A stretch of DNA of 64,000 nt from Blastocystis hominis (Eukaryota; Sar; Bigyra; Opalinata; Blastocystidae). The stretch lies in contig NW_013171815.1 in the NCBI RefSeq assembly GCF_000151665.1, positions 1,563,153-1,627,152 on the forward strand, read 5' to 3'. A program made the position numbers and the translations under genes. Positions 1 through 9,658 of the stretch are shown in pieces (within the stretch, counting starts at the first letter, position 1; every line of letters starts with the position of its first letter). The notes beneath the pieces were generated by a model. That model was not told where the DNA came from, did not search any database, and saw only the letters and a program-made list of their open reading frames with translations.

Positions 1-359
1 GAGAAAGTGAGGAGTAGATTCGGTATATCGTGGGGAAGCATGTGATTAGTCCTTTGATTCGCGTTCTGTCGCAGACGATCAAAATCTCTTTAGTTAAAAA
101 CATTTTGATTTCGTTGAATCGCATTTTGAAGGTGAAGACGCGAGAGGATTGTGATGAATAGGTCGGAAATCATGTTCAGAAGCACTGTCAGCTAACGGAT
201 AATCCTTATTTTGTGACGTTTAATGATGCGGGAGGCGTGGATCGAGTTCTGGAGATTCAGAGTGTAAGTGATCCAGAAATCAAAGAGATTTGTGAACATA
301 TTTTACGATACTGTGAGATGAACGAGGAGGATTTGGAAGCATTGCTGCCCAAGATTTAG
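1..359 (+). CDS. Importin subunit alpha (karyopherin alpha), C-terminal part only
   Basis: This is the 3' end of a nuclear import adaptor gene whose 5' part lies outside the window. Importin alpha binds classical nuclear localisation signals through armadillo repeats and hands cargo to importin beta. Positions 1-17 look like an intron tail ending in TAG. An exon from about 18 reads IRYIVGKHVISPLIRVL and runs to 131. A 30-nt GT-AG intron (132-161) contains an in-frame stop, and the last exon (162-359) ends at TAG 357-359. Joining the exons restores the signature LNRILKVGNHVQ, matching the conserved ILKVG of the last ARM repeat, followed by a NPYFVTFNDAGGVDR segment typical of the family. The acidic end (EMNEEDLEALLPKI) is short compared with animal homologues. 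TGTTTGTT at 395-402 is the likely poly(A) signal. Confidence 0.85.
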
Positions 360-394
360 TTTGTACTTTTGGGAGTTTTATGTCTATTTTGATG

Positions 395-402
395 TGTTTG
401 TT
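395..402 (+). terminator. TGTTTGTT poly(A)-site element of importin alpha
   Basis: This is an exact TGTTTGTT octamer 36 nt past the stop codon. In Blastocystis this element is known to sit just downstream of the cleavage and polyadenylation site. The same octamer follows many other genes in this window. Confidence 0.7.
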
Positions 403-664
403 TGAGAAAAGAGTTATGGGAGAGGAAGTTGGTGTGGTATTATTTGTAGAAGAACGAAGTAGAGTGGTGTGCATGTGAATGATTCTAAGTGGGTTCTGCA
501 TTACTTTTATTGACTATTGTCTTTTTTCATATCCCGTATATCCTATTTTATCCCATCAAATCCTTTCCATTCCTTCAATTTCATCCCATTTCATCCCATT
601 CTATTCCATTTCACATCACTTTATCCCAACAAACAGCCCAACGAGCATTCAATCCAATTACCCC
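403..664. other. Convergent 3' intergenic region
   Basis: This lies between the importin alpha and SPP 3' ends. It contains a pyrimidine-rich, loosely repeated CATTTCATCCCATT-type stretch around 540-625. AACAAACA at 628-635 is the minus-strand TGTTTGTT element for SPP. No gene is seen. Confidence 0.6.
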
Positions 665-1843
665 TTAATCCTCCTTCTTCGAGTACTTCGTCGTTATCTT
701 CTCTTCCGAATAGTTCCACAGCTCAGACAGCTGTCCCTTCACCAGCGCCGTGCCGAACGAGGCGATAAAGCACGCGGGCACAATATACAGCAACGCTGGC
801 TACGCGTTACTCCCACCCCCAGTCACTACCTGCGCGTGCTTAAACGCGATCATCACCACCACCGTGATCAGCAGAGCCAGCGCATAGAAAACGCAGCCGG
901 TGTGGAAGTACGGCTTGCTCCAATCCGTGCTCTCCGCCGTGTTTTTGCCTTCTTTGCGCGCGTTGTACGCGTCGAACGCCAGCAAAAAGGCAATGAAGAA
1001 CCCAGGAACCACCACATCGCCCAGACCCAGCATGCTGAAGCCCTCACGCGTGTATTCCATCGGAGCGGGAAGCGCTTTGGGGAACACGAACTTGATGGGA
1101 CCCTTCACGCCGGTTGCCACTTTCACCATGACTTCCGTACCGAAGACCCAGAAAATATCGTAGAGGAAGAGACCAGCAAGCAGTAAGCATCCGTTCTTGA
1201 AAGAACCGATGGATTCGTAGGCCAGAGACTACGAATGGAGAGGGGAGAGAAGAGGGTACGAAAATCACGAGGCAGATGCCATAGACATTGTTGCCGAACC
1301 AGTGGCTGTACACGAAGTATAAAATACCCAATGCAAACGAGCTCGGATACGAAAGCAGGTCACAAAGACGAATTGTGAACTGAATCTTGAATGCTACACA
1401 GTAAGCAGAGTCGAGATTCCAATACGCCATTTGATATTCACCTGGTAGATCACTAGAGGGAAATAGTTCTCAAGGACCAAATTAATGCATCCCGCCATCG
1501 CAACGCACGATGCAATGATCAGATAAATAAAAATGAGCATCTTAACCACATTCTCGTTGAAATACTTGAAAGCAATGTACAAACCAAAAAGGGCAGCAGA
1601 GGCAATGAGAGGGAACGTCATTGCGTCCTCCTTATTCATCTGTTCCTCCTAAACATAACCTCCAACTCCAGCTCTCACCTTCTTTGTAAAAATCGAAATG
1701 TAAGATCCGACATACACCAGACATACTGAAAGAAGGATGGTTGACAAATGGACAGGAATTACCACAAAGAGAGAGGCTATCTGCCAAGCCACTAATGCCA
1801 ACACACAAAATATGAATGGTTTGTTGGGTATAATGCGAGCCAT
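665..1843 (-). CDS. Signal peptide peptidase (intramembrane aspartyl protease)
   Basis: This multi-pass ER membrane protease cleaves signal peptides after their release by signal peptidase. Five exons join cleanly on the minus strand. The start ATG (1841-1843) gives MARIIPNKPF. Introns lie near 1649-1678 (30 nt), 1394-1441 (48 nt), about 1230-1269 (about 40 nt) and 800-829 (30 nt), and the stop TAA is at 665-667. Both catalytic aspartate motifs are intact: YDIFWVFG, and GLGDVVVPG about 55 residues later. The third family signature, PALLYIVPAC, appears only after removing the 800-829 intron. The HWFGNNVYG segment matches the family's HW.ANN..G element. The tail ends in a charged KKED, which could serve ER retention. 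It is divergent from GDT1 across about 310 bp. Confidence 0.93.
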
Positions 1844-2153
1844 TTCAAGTATACAATAATGAATGACAAAAAAGGAGTTATTTCGTAGTAACAACGATAT
1901 TTTAAAATTTTGACAGCGTGGCATACTCAATATTAGTAGTGAAATATATCTAAATCCTTTGAAAACTGGAGATTTAACGCAAAATGCTCACATGGCAAAA
2001 AACATCCAATACGATGCAAAACAATCATCGTGTCACATGAATCGATAGGAAAACTTATAGGGAATAGCATACACGATCAGTACATTGTTTTCCCGCGGTA
2101 ACGCCAATATCCTTTAAACAACTATTTCTCATTTCAACAGTCTTTCGTGTGGA
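1844..2153. promoter_or_regulatory. Divergent promoter region SPP / GDT1-like
   Basis: About 310 bp separates two oppositely oriented start codons. It is AT-rich. A TTTTCCCGCGG string near 2087-2097 resembles an E2F-type site, but I give that little weight as neither gene is cell-cycle related. No ORF or RNA gene is recognised. Confidence 0.4.
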
Positions 2154-3275
2154 ATGGTAAAGAACTTCGTTCTGATAGGCTTAATTTCATTTCTTTTACT
2201 TCAGACAGTTAACTGTAGTAGTGAACTGCCCATGTTGTTTCTCGTAAACGAAGTAATGTGTAGTGATGACTCGGAGCTTCAAGAACCGAAGCCATCAGGT
2301 ACTTTTGGAGAAGAGAGTAGCGAGGCTCAACATCTTTCTCCTCACCTGCGTCATGAAATGTGGAAACGGAGAGGCTCTTTCAGCGACAAGGCAGAATATA
2401 AACATATGGGGAAACACTTTGGCCACCCTGGTAAAGAAAAGAAGCATATATTAGATAATATTCGCCATAAAGCGGACTACCGACACCATCACCATCATGT
2501 AAAGCCTGTCTTTTTTAAACTATTGCATAGAAGGGGAAAAATAACAGTTGGTTTGATGGAATGACTCACAGTGCGATTATGATTGTGAGTATGGAGTTTA
2601 TGGATAAAACATTTTTCATTTCTGCCATCATGTCTATGACTTATAACAAATGGGTTGTTTTAATTGGTTCTCTGGCAGCCCTGTTTTTAATGAACGGTAT
2701 TTCCTGTCTAATGGGAGTTGTTCTTCCTGTAATTATGTCTCGTGCAGTGACTTTGCTCTTCGCTGCTTTTCTGGTAGGTTTCTGCTTCTTGTGGTTCACC
2801 GTAGTTTATTTTTTTCGGTGTAAAAATGATCATTAATGGAATTCGAATGAAGGACGAGTTTCAATTCTTCTCTCTCTTGATTCGTAGTGAGAACGGCGAG
2901 CTGGCCGAAGCCCAAGAGGAAATCCAGTCCACTTTCAAGACCGAATCGGATGGTGTGCAGGAAACCTCCCCTCTGCTCTCCCCCGCGACGCAATCGAAGC
3001 TCTGCAAGCCTCAGGACAGTTTAGTGCTGCAGATTTTCCTGATGATATTTTTCGCGGAATGGGGCGATCGCTCCCAGGTCTCTACGATTCTCCTCGCCGG
3101 CACCCATCCAGTTCTCTCTGTTTTCGTGGGAGGATGTCTCGGGTACTTTATTACGTCCCTTCTCGCTGTGCTGGCTGGGTCTTGGCTCGCTTCCAAGGTG
3201 TCTCCACGCGTGATTACCATCTCGGGCGGCGTGATGTTCATCCTCTTCGCCTTCCAAGCTCTGTTTATGAAATAG
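2154..3275 (+). CDS. GDT1/TMEM165 family Mn2+/Ca2+ transporter
   Basis: GDT1/TMEM165 proteins exchange Ca2+ or Mn2+ for protons in Golgi membranes and support glycosylation. Exon 1 (from ATG 2154) encodes a signal peptide (MVKNFVLIGLISFLLLQTVN) and a charged, histidine-rich luminal segment. Removing a 32-nt intron (2499-2530) joins it to the first transmembrane module, MIVSMEFMDKTFFISAIM. The second module carries the canonical EWGDRSQ. The first motif reads EFMDKT, so the usual glycine is methionine. The exon junction around 2800-2850 is not resolved: a 52-nt intron is the simplest reading. A variable hydrophilic loop (ESDGVQETSPLLS) separates the two halves. The stop is TAG 3273-3275, with TGTTTGTT at 3301-3308. 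Confidence 0.88.
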
Positions 3276-3545
3276 TAGTAGTTGTCGTTTTATTTCTGCG
3301 TGTTTGTTCACAAAGCATTCATGAGATTAGACAGTTGTCCTTTTATCGCAGTTCCTCTTTGGTTACGGAATAGCTGTAGTGGGAGTGGTTGCTGCTTCTA
3401 ATTCGTGTGCTTATTCATCCATGATTCGATCATGACTGCTTTCAACCTCAACTAATCTTTGTTTTTCCAATGGTAATAACAGGTATTGCTCTTATCATTA
3501 TCACCATCACCACACTACGTGCTTGTTAGTTTGCTTGTTTGTTTG

Positions 3546-3580
<35 letters not shown>

Positions 3581-3609
3581 GCTAACAAACAAACCAAAAG
3601 GATGTAAGT
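3276..3609. other. Convergent 3' region of GDT1-like and eIF4E genes
   Basis: It holds the TGTTTGTT element of the upstream gene (3301-3308), a CTTA tetranucleotide repeat and a mirrored AACAAAC element near 3583-3596 for the minus-strand eIF4E gene. The ORFs here are low-complexity. Confidence 0.6.
3546..3580. repeat. (CTTA)n tetranucleotide microsatellite
   Basis: About eight tandem CTTA units lie between two convergent genes, flanked on the left by GCTTGTTTGTTTG and on the right by GCTAACAAACAAAC, so the flanks are roughly complementary. Confidence 0.9.
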
Positions 3610-4479
3610 TTAAGCGTTCTTCTCCTCGTTCACTACCACGGTCTCTTCTGGCTTCGCCGCGAACACGTAGGGCTGCGCGTTGCGGAAGGTGGAGCCATCC
3701 ACCAGACTTTGCTTGTGCATCTTGTACTCCACGATCGTAGACGGATCCAGGCCCAGAATCTCGCGCAGCTTGTCGCCGATGCTCGAGAACGACGTGTTCG
3801 CGCTGTTCCACACGCTGATCATGTCCTCCTTGTTGCGACGGGCCATCATCACGCCCACCACGTTCGGATCCTCAAAGGCTTCACCGATCGCAGCGAAAAC
3901 CTGAGATATGAAAAGGAGAGAAAAGACTCTACAAGATCTTGCCACAGCTTGCCGAGAACACCCGATGTGCGCTTGACCTTTAAAATCCAGCAACCGCCAT
4001 TAGGGAACGTCTATTCTCAGATACAGACAAAAGCCTCTACTTCCCAAGCAGGCACAAGCTGCTCTCGGAAAAGATAGTAATTGCAATCCTTATCCAGAGC
4101 AGAGGGACGCTTCATATGAATATAATATCTAGTTCTCAGACGGCAGACAGGCGCCTACCTCCAGAAATCCTCCACCGTATCAAAAGTACCGATTCTCTTA
4201 AGATTCTCCGTGTAGTTTACTCTACAAAGTTAACTGAAGGTCAAAAAGATAATACGACTGCTGACCTCTGGGCAACTTCTTATCGTACCTACAGGTTCAC
4301 AGAACGCCAAGCCAACTACCAGAAAGACCAAGCAGATTGGAGCTTGTGGGTAGTAGGAGCAGATTCTAGACGGAACCCCTTGTCAATCAAAAAGTACCTT
4401 CCACCTTCTTCTCAGCTTCTTCTTTCTCCACCTCCACCTTGGGCTCGCTTTCAACAATCTTCTCAGGCTCAGTAGACAT
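3610..4479 (-). CDS. Eukaryotic translation initiation factor 4E (cap-binding)
   Basis: eIF4E binds the mRNA 5' cap and recruits ribosomes. The start ATG (4477-4479) gives MSTEPEKIVESEPKVEVEKE, an acidic N-terminus like that of other eIF4Es. Six short introns (30-37 nt, all GT-AG) separate the exons. Spliced, the protein reads THKLQSAWSFWYDKKLP, then RIGTFDTVEDFWRYY, NYYLFREQLVPAWE, FPNGGCWILK, and GVMMARRNKEDMISVWN near the C-terminus. These match the conserved H-x-L.WT.W, TVEDFW, L.LF..G..P.WED, GG.W and V...R.KGD.I..W blocks. The two cap-stacking tryptophans (in SFWYDK and in PAWE) are present. The stop is TAA 3610-3612. It is divergent from the AFG2-type gene. Confidence 0.92.
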
Positions 4480-4709
4480 GACTTCTTTTTGTTTCTATCA
4501 CAATTTTAATCAGAAAGTACAGTAGTAGGGAATCTATGATTATCAAGCTTTTCCTTCTTTTCGCTAGATTCATTTTCTCATCCTATTTGAAATACGGCAA
4601 GTATTTATCACTGCCAATTATAAAACATATACGTGCCAAAATCCTCATTAAACGTGCTTTTCTGCTTTCCGTGTTTCTAGTATACGAATAATTGACCCAA
4701 CCAGTTGCC

Positions 4710-7004
4710 ATGACTACAGAAACAAGAAAAGAACACTATGTAGCAGAAATGGTAAACAACGGCAGTATCGAGTATTTTGGAAAGTGCATGATTGCAAAGT
4801 CCATTATGAAGCAAGAGGGTATTCAAAGTGGTGATGTGGTGATCATTCAGTCCACTGTTTGTTCATTCTCGTTTATTTTGATATTTTAGGAGTGCCAATA
4901 TGTTGCTGTTGCTTGGGAAAAGAAGCCCCTGACAAATTCGATCATCCTGCTGTATCCCTGTAGTGCCAAACCCAAAGCCGAATCAAAACGGTACATTTCG
5001 GTGTCTCTCCAAAAGCTTCCTACCAGTCCCACAGTTTCCCTTCGTTTGACCTTTGAAACCACTCTTCAAACCTATCCACCGTCGTTCACTCGTCGGTTTT
5101 CCCAATATCTGCATCGCTGTCCGCTCTTTCTAGGCGGCTGCGTAACGCTGGGAGATTACTCCTACTACTTGTCATCGTTTGTGTGCATCAGCCCGCATGA
5201 TCTCTAGCTCTCTCCCTTCCAAACCGGTGGTGATGTGCGATCTGAACACGACGGCGATGTTCCACCAAACCTATGTCAATGACGCCATCGAGGAAGTGAA
5301 GCTCTCGCCTCCTCCAAAATCACTCTCGTCGCTGCAATGCCCTCTCCCTGGCCTGGAAACCGCCTATCACGCCTTGGTGACATCGATTCTGTACAACATC
5401 ATGTATCCCTCCGTTCGTCTCTACAAAGGCATTCTCCTCACTGGAGACCACGGCCTCGGTAAAACCAGCATCGTACCAACGCCTCCTCCGTCCCACCCTA
5501 GATCGATCACGCCATCACCTTCTGCAAACCGTATCTCAACATCTTCACCCAGCAACTAACCCTTCTTTCCCTCGAGGGCTCCGACTACGGCGACAGTGCT
5601 CGCAAGGTGCACAGCCTCTTCGCCTCGGCGAGCCGCTTCGCGGAGTCATCGCGCAGCAATCTGTCGATCATCTGGATCGAAGACATCGACCGTCTCTGCA
5701 GCAAACGCACCGACTACGACCAAGAAAACACGCAGATCGTCTCCCAGCTCCTCACCTGCATCGACGGCCTCCGCGTTTCCAATCGAATTCTCGTCCTCGC
5801 CACCACCACGCGCCCCTTCGCGCTCGACGAAGCGCTTCGCCGCGCCGGCCGCTTCGACAAGGAAATTCCCATCCTCCCGCCCACGCAGCTCCACCGACGA
5901 CGCATTTTAGAACTCTATTTCGGGGAGTTTCACGCCGCGCAGCAGGTCCAGCCGCTTCTCGACGAGCTCGCCATGCTGACCCGCGGTTATTCCGGTGCCG
6001 ATCTGGAGATGTTCGTGCGGCAGGCGATGGTGGCGTCGATCGAGCGGTCCGCGGCGCTGTCGCTCGCGTTTCTGGTGTCGGTTCTCGGCGGGATCGTGCC
6101 CACCGTGATGAAGAACGAGGAGAAAGTCGCGGGAATCGACTGGAAACAGATCGGCGGAATGGACGCCATCAAAACGCAGCTCCAGAAAGTGCAGGGTTCC
6201 ACGGTTCTCTCATTTGCAGTACATCGAGTGGCCGTTTCGCTACAAAACACAATTTCAACGTTTCCACTTAGCGCCTCCCCGCGGGATTCTCCTCTACGGA
6301 CCGCCGGGGTGTGCCAAAACCACGCTGGCGCGCGCGATCGCGTCGGAGGCGCACGCCTCCTTCTGGACACTCAACACTTCGCAGGTTTTCACGCCGTACG
6401 TCGGCGAATCGGAGGTTTTCGTTAGCGCAGGTAGCGTTGAGTGTAGTTTATCATTCGCTCGCTGTTCCAACGCGCGCGCGCAGCCACGCCGGCCGTGGTG
6501 TTTTTGGATGAGATCGATGCGCTGGTTTGCAAGCGAAGCCTCGCGGGAGGTGATGACGTCGTGCAGTCGCGTGTGATGGCGACGTTTCTCACGGAGATGG
6601 ACGGAATTGAGAATAGTGATGGAATTATTGTGATTGGAGCGACGAATCGACCGGACATGATCGACGATGCGCTGCTGCGACCGGGAAGGCTGGGCGAACT
6701 CATCTATGTTCCTCCTCCCGACTTGGAGACTCGGAAAAAGATTTTTGAAGTGTACACGTCCAGAATTCACGTCGACGAGAGTGTGGACCTGGATGAATTG
6801 GCTGAGAAGACAAACGGGTTTTCGGGTGCAGATATTGAAAGTGTGTGCCGAGAAGCGGTATACGAGGCGCTGAGAAGGGACATCAACACGCAGTTCATCA
6901 CTCGAGAGATGCTTTTGTGCTCCATCGCAAAGACAAAGCCGTCGATCACCGAAGATATGATTACGCACTACACAGAGTTCCAAAATGCCTTTTATCAGGA
7001 ATAA
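4710..7004 (+). CDS. AFG2/SPATA5-type tandem AAA+ ATPase
   Basis: AFG2 (Drg1) ATPases strip Rlp24 from pre-60S ribosomes in the cytoplasm. The start ATG is 4710 (MTTETRKEHY). Introns of 25-33 nt follow near 4857, 5183, 5473, 6188 and 6411. The N-domain leads to D1 with Walker A GDHGLGKTS and a Walker B region IIWIEDIDRL, in which the usual D-E order is E-D. D2 has Walker A YGPPGCAKTTLA, pore-region YVGESE, Walker B VVFLDEIDAL, sensor region GATNRPDMIDDALLRPGR and the C-terminal helical domain GFSGADIESVCREA. The wording of D2 and the C-terminus fits AFG2 better than CDC48, PEX1 or PEX6. TAA 7002-7004 is followed 4 nt later by TGTTTGTT (7009-7016). Confidence 0.85.
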
Positions 7005-7008
7005 GTGC

Positions 7009-7016
7009 TGTTTGTT
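7009..7016 (+). terminator. TGTTTGTT poly(A)-site element of the AFG2-type gene
   Basis: The exact octamer begins only 5 nt after the TAA stop, so the expected poly(A) site is at or next to the stop codon. This gives a 3' UTR of almost zero length. Confidence 0.75.
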
Positions 7017-7095
7017 AGAGTCCGCGATTTTTTCGTAATAACCGTTTTCGTGCTCATTTCTCAAAAGATCATACCATTTTCACCACGATAGTATC

Positions 7096-8092
7096 ATGGA
7101 GAAAGAAGTAGGTGCAATGCTTGAGAAGCTGCACGTCATGCAGGAAGAACTTGGCTTGGACATTCCGGAGGGAATGACTGTTGAGGAAGATGAAAAGGGA
7201 TTCCAGGCTCTGCAGTCGAAGATTCTCAGCCAAATTACGGAAACAAAAGATGTAACTAGTTTTCGGATGAGAAGTAATCTCGTAGATGATCGAAAAGCGT
7301 AATGAAATGACGGAGCGTGGTGCAAATCGCAGGAAGGTAATCGAGACGAACGCGGCCATCTTTAAGAAGGTTAAGGACATTGCAGCAAATTATGAAAGTT
7401 TGAAAGAAAGATATGAAAAGGACCGGAAAAAGCGTATTGTATGCATTCCACACCGGATGGCTCACATCGCAGAGAAAACTGTCTCCTGAGGAGTTAAAGG
7501 ACCGTCTCGAAGCTCTCGAAGCGATCCAGTCGCAGATCAAGCAGATCCAGGAGAAGAGCGATGAGGGACAGAAGGCCATGGCGCTCGACACGACCATAGG
7601 CTTTGCCGAGAGCACAACCTTCGCAATTAAGAAGGTGGAAGCCCCTCCCGCTCCGGGAACCAGTTTGCTGTCCATCGCCATGCATGATCCGTAGCCTCGA
7701 CGCAGACCCAGAAGAAAGAGTTATTCGGCGAAGTGGACGTGGCCACGGGCGGAGGCGGCGGTCCGGACCTCACGGACGCGCAGCAGCAAGGCCTGGTGCA
7801 GATCGAGAAGAACCAGCAGGAAGTGGACGAAATTCTGGAGCTGATCAGCGCGGGAATCGACGATCTGCACGGCATGGCGCAGGGCATGAACGACGAAATC
7901 GCGAAGCAGAACAAGATGCTGGACGAGCTGGAGACGACGGTGGACAAAACGAACGAACACATGGAGAAAGTGCAGAAGAAAATGCACGAGACGCTGGAGA
8001 AGACGCGAGGCGGCGATAAGTTCTGCATGGATATGGTGCTGATTTTTATCATCGTGGCGGTCGGCATGCTTATTGTGAAATTAGTTCGATAA
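7096..8092 (+). CDS. SYP7-type Qc-SNARE (syntaxin-like)
   Basis: Qc-SNAREs contribute one helix to the four-helix bundle that fuses secretory vesicles. The start ATG is 7096 (MEKEVGAMLEKL). Three introns (34, 34 and 32 nt, near 7254, 7438 and 7660) are removed. The N-terminal half is helical with the KKR..RKLSPEELKDRLEAL segment that matches SYP7's 'GL(T/S)xEEL' region. A Gly-rich linker leads to the SNARE helix (about 60 residues from QQQGLVQIEKNQQEVDE), whose central layer carries Q in GMNDEIAKQNKML. A single C-terminal membrane anchor follows (KFCMDMVLIFIIVAVGMLIV). The FC.D...L anchor start is characteristic of plant SYP71-73. The stop is TAA 8090-8092. Confidence 0.82.
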
Positions 8093-8100
8093 TGCGAGTG

Positions 8101-8116
8101 TTTGTGAACAAACCCA
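8101..8116. terminator. Back-to-back poly(A) elements of two convergent genes
   Basis: TGTTTGTGAACAAACCC spans this site. The plus strand reads TGTTTGTG for the SNARE gene, and the minus strand reads GGTTTGTT (8107-8114) for the Myb gene. One short imperfect palindrome appears to serve both transcripts. Confidence 0.65.
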
Positions 8117-9062
8117 GCAATCGCGCTTGAGGTTGCGCCAGCGATCCTTCAGGTCCGTCGGCGAGCGGCTCGCGATCCCCATCCGCGTCCGGATCAGCGT
8201 CCACCGCCCCTCGCCCCACTTCTCCACGCCCTCGCGCAGCAGCTCGTCTTCCTCCTGCGTCCAGCGTCGTCGCTTCCGGCTGGACTGCGCCGCGATGCGC
8301 AGCTGCACGGGGGGAGGCAGGACCGACGCTTTCTTTCTAGATGGCAGCGAGGAGAGCGAACCAACATGCCGTGGAGCGCTTCCGTGACGCGGTCGCGCGT
8401 GTTGCGGAGCGACGGAGGGTCGGCGCGCTAGATGACACTCAATCCGCAAGGCAAACAGCGTTCTCAGGGCTGGAGGACGTCGTGCTCCACGACATGGCCG
8501 ATTCCTTTCACTGAACAAAGAAGGAAGACGCTCACCTCCTCGGCGCTGTCGTGCGGTTCGTTCATTCTTTTCACGTGCGAGTAGATGAGCGGAGAGGACG
8601 ATTCGCTCGATTCGGTGTCTTCTGAGGAATAGGGACGGTCGGGCTCGGATTCCGTTTCAGATTCAGATTCAGATTCGGGCTCGGATTCAGATTCCGATTC
8701 CGATTCCGATTCCGAATCGAATCTGAATTTGGAGCGGGATTTGGATTTGTCCTGGGATAGAGAGAGAAGGAGAGGAAGAGACTTGGAGGGAGGGAATACC
8801 GAAGATGTCGGTTTCATACCGAGTTATGAATGTGGTGAGCATGCTGATGATTTCGGAAGAATTGAATGATTTGGAGAGCGATTGAACCTTTTCTGGAATA
8901 TACTCTCCCTCTAGCGTGAAGCAATCCATCATCGCATCGAGAGAGTGACTGTAAGGCTCCTCGTCGATTTCTAAGCTGGAATACGCTGCTTGACATGATA
9001 CCAGTTTGTAGGAGACTAATATATGCTTTAGTAGGCGCAGGATCACACTTTTTCATAATCAT
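8115..9062 (-). CDS. Telobox Myb/SANT protein (telomere-repeat-binding-like), no genomic stop codon
   Basis: The C-terminus is one Myb/SANT domain: KRRRWTQEEDELLREGVEKW, then GEGRWTLIR and SPTDLKDRWRNLKRD. LKDRWRNL is the telobox motif of double-strand telomere-repeat binders (TRF/TRB type). The N-terminal exon begins at 9062 (MIMKKCDPAP, or the internal ATG six bases later). A 31-nt intron follows, then a helical segment (SHSLDAMMDCFTLEGEYIPE), a 38-nt intron and a Ser-Glu dipeptide repeat near 8655-8715. The splice pattern between about 8380 and 8540 is unresolved. The reading frame passes the end of the domain without a stop and runs into the minus-strand GGTTTGTT element. A stop would be formed if cleavage followed a TG (positions 8118-8119 or 8115-8116). 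Telomere binding is inferred from the motif only. Confidence 0.7.
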
Positions 9063-9151
9063 TGCATACTACACATCAATATTTTACAAGAATAGCAACT
9101 CCAAGAAGCAATCGAAACAACATGTCATTCTTATGATAAACCACGTCATCG

Positions 9152-9497
9152 TCAACAATATATTTCTATTTTAAACTCCTTTTCAACCACTACTATTTTC
9201 AAAAACGCGTCTAGAGCCACGCTAATTTTGGTGTCACCCATGATATCGACCACCTATAATTAACACTTTCTCGGTAATACAACAGCTTGATAGGCGGAAA
9301 ACATGAGATAGCGCTTGTACTCGGCACAATCCTCAGGTAATGTTTGCCCAATACTGTGATATCGATCCAGAATACCTAGAAAGAAGGATTTGCTCCAACT
9401 ACTCACTTTTCACCATTACCGGGTTTCTTTTGAAGCAATAAAACTCGAGTAGTTTTTTTAGACAAGTATTCTTCAAAATCTGTTTTTCTATATCCAT
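9152..9497 (-). CDS. Small protein of unknown function
   Basis: Three exons give about 94 residues. The start ATG 9495-9497 gives MDIEKQILKNTCLKKLLEFY. A 31-nt intron is followed by SILDRYHSIGQTLPEDCAEY, then a 27-nt intron and the last exon VVDIMGDTKISVALDAFLK to a TGA at 9152-9154. Both introns are GT-AG, end in TAG and restore a single frame, which argues for a real gene. No membrane segment or signal peptide is visible, and the protein looks helical. I do not recognise the family. The next gene on the same strand starts only about 90 bp downstream. Confidence 0.55.
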
Positions 9498-9658
9498 TTT
9501 GGCTCTTTCACAGGAATTCGAAGCACGATTTGGAAAATGAGGGATCCCAACAAACACATTTTATTGCAATCTATGAAGAATTTAGTACCACATATTAGGA
9601 AACATAAATGAACCTTAAATGATTTGTTTAACCTTCAGTCCGTATTCCGATCCCTCCT

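Noticed and set aside
132-161. In-frame TAG in importin alpha, taken as possible stop readthrough or codon reassignment
   Set aside because: It lies in a 30-nt GT-AG intron; splicing restores the conserved ILKVG. The same explanation fits the other internal stops, so no genetic-code change is needed.
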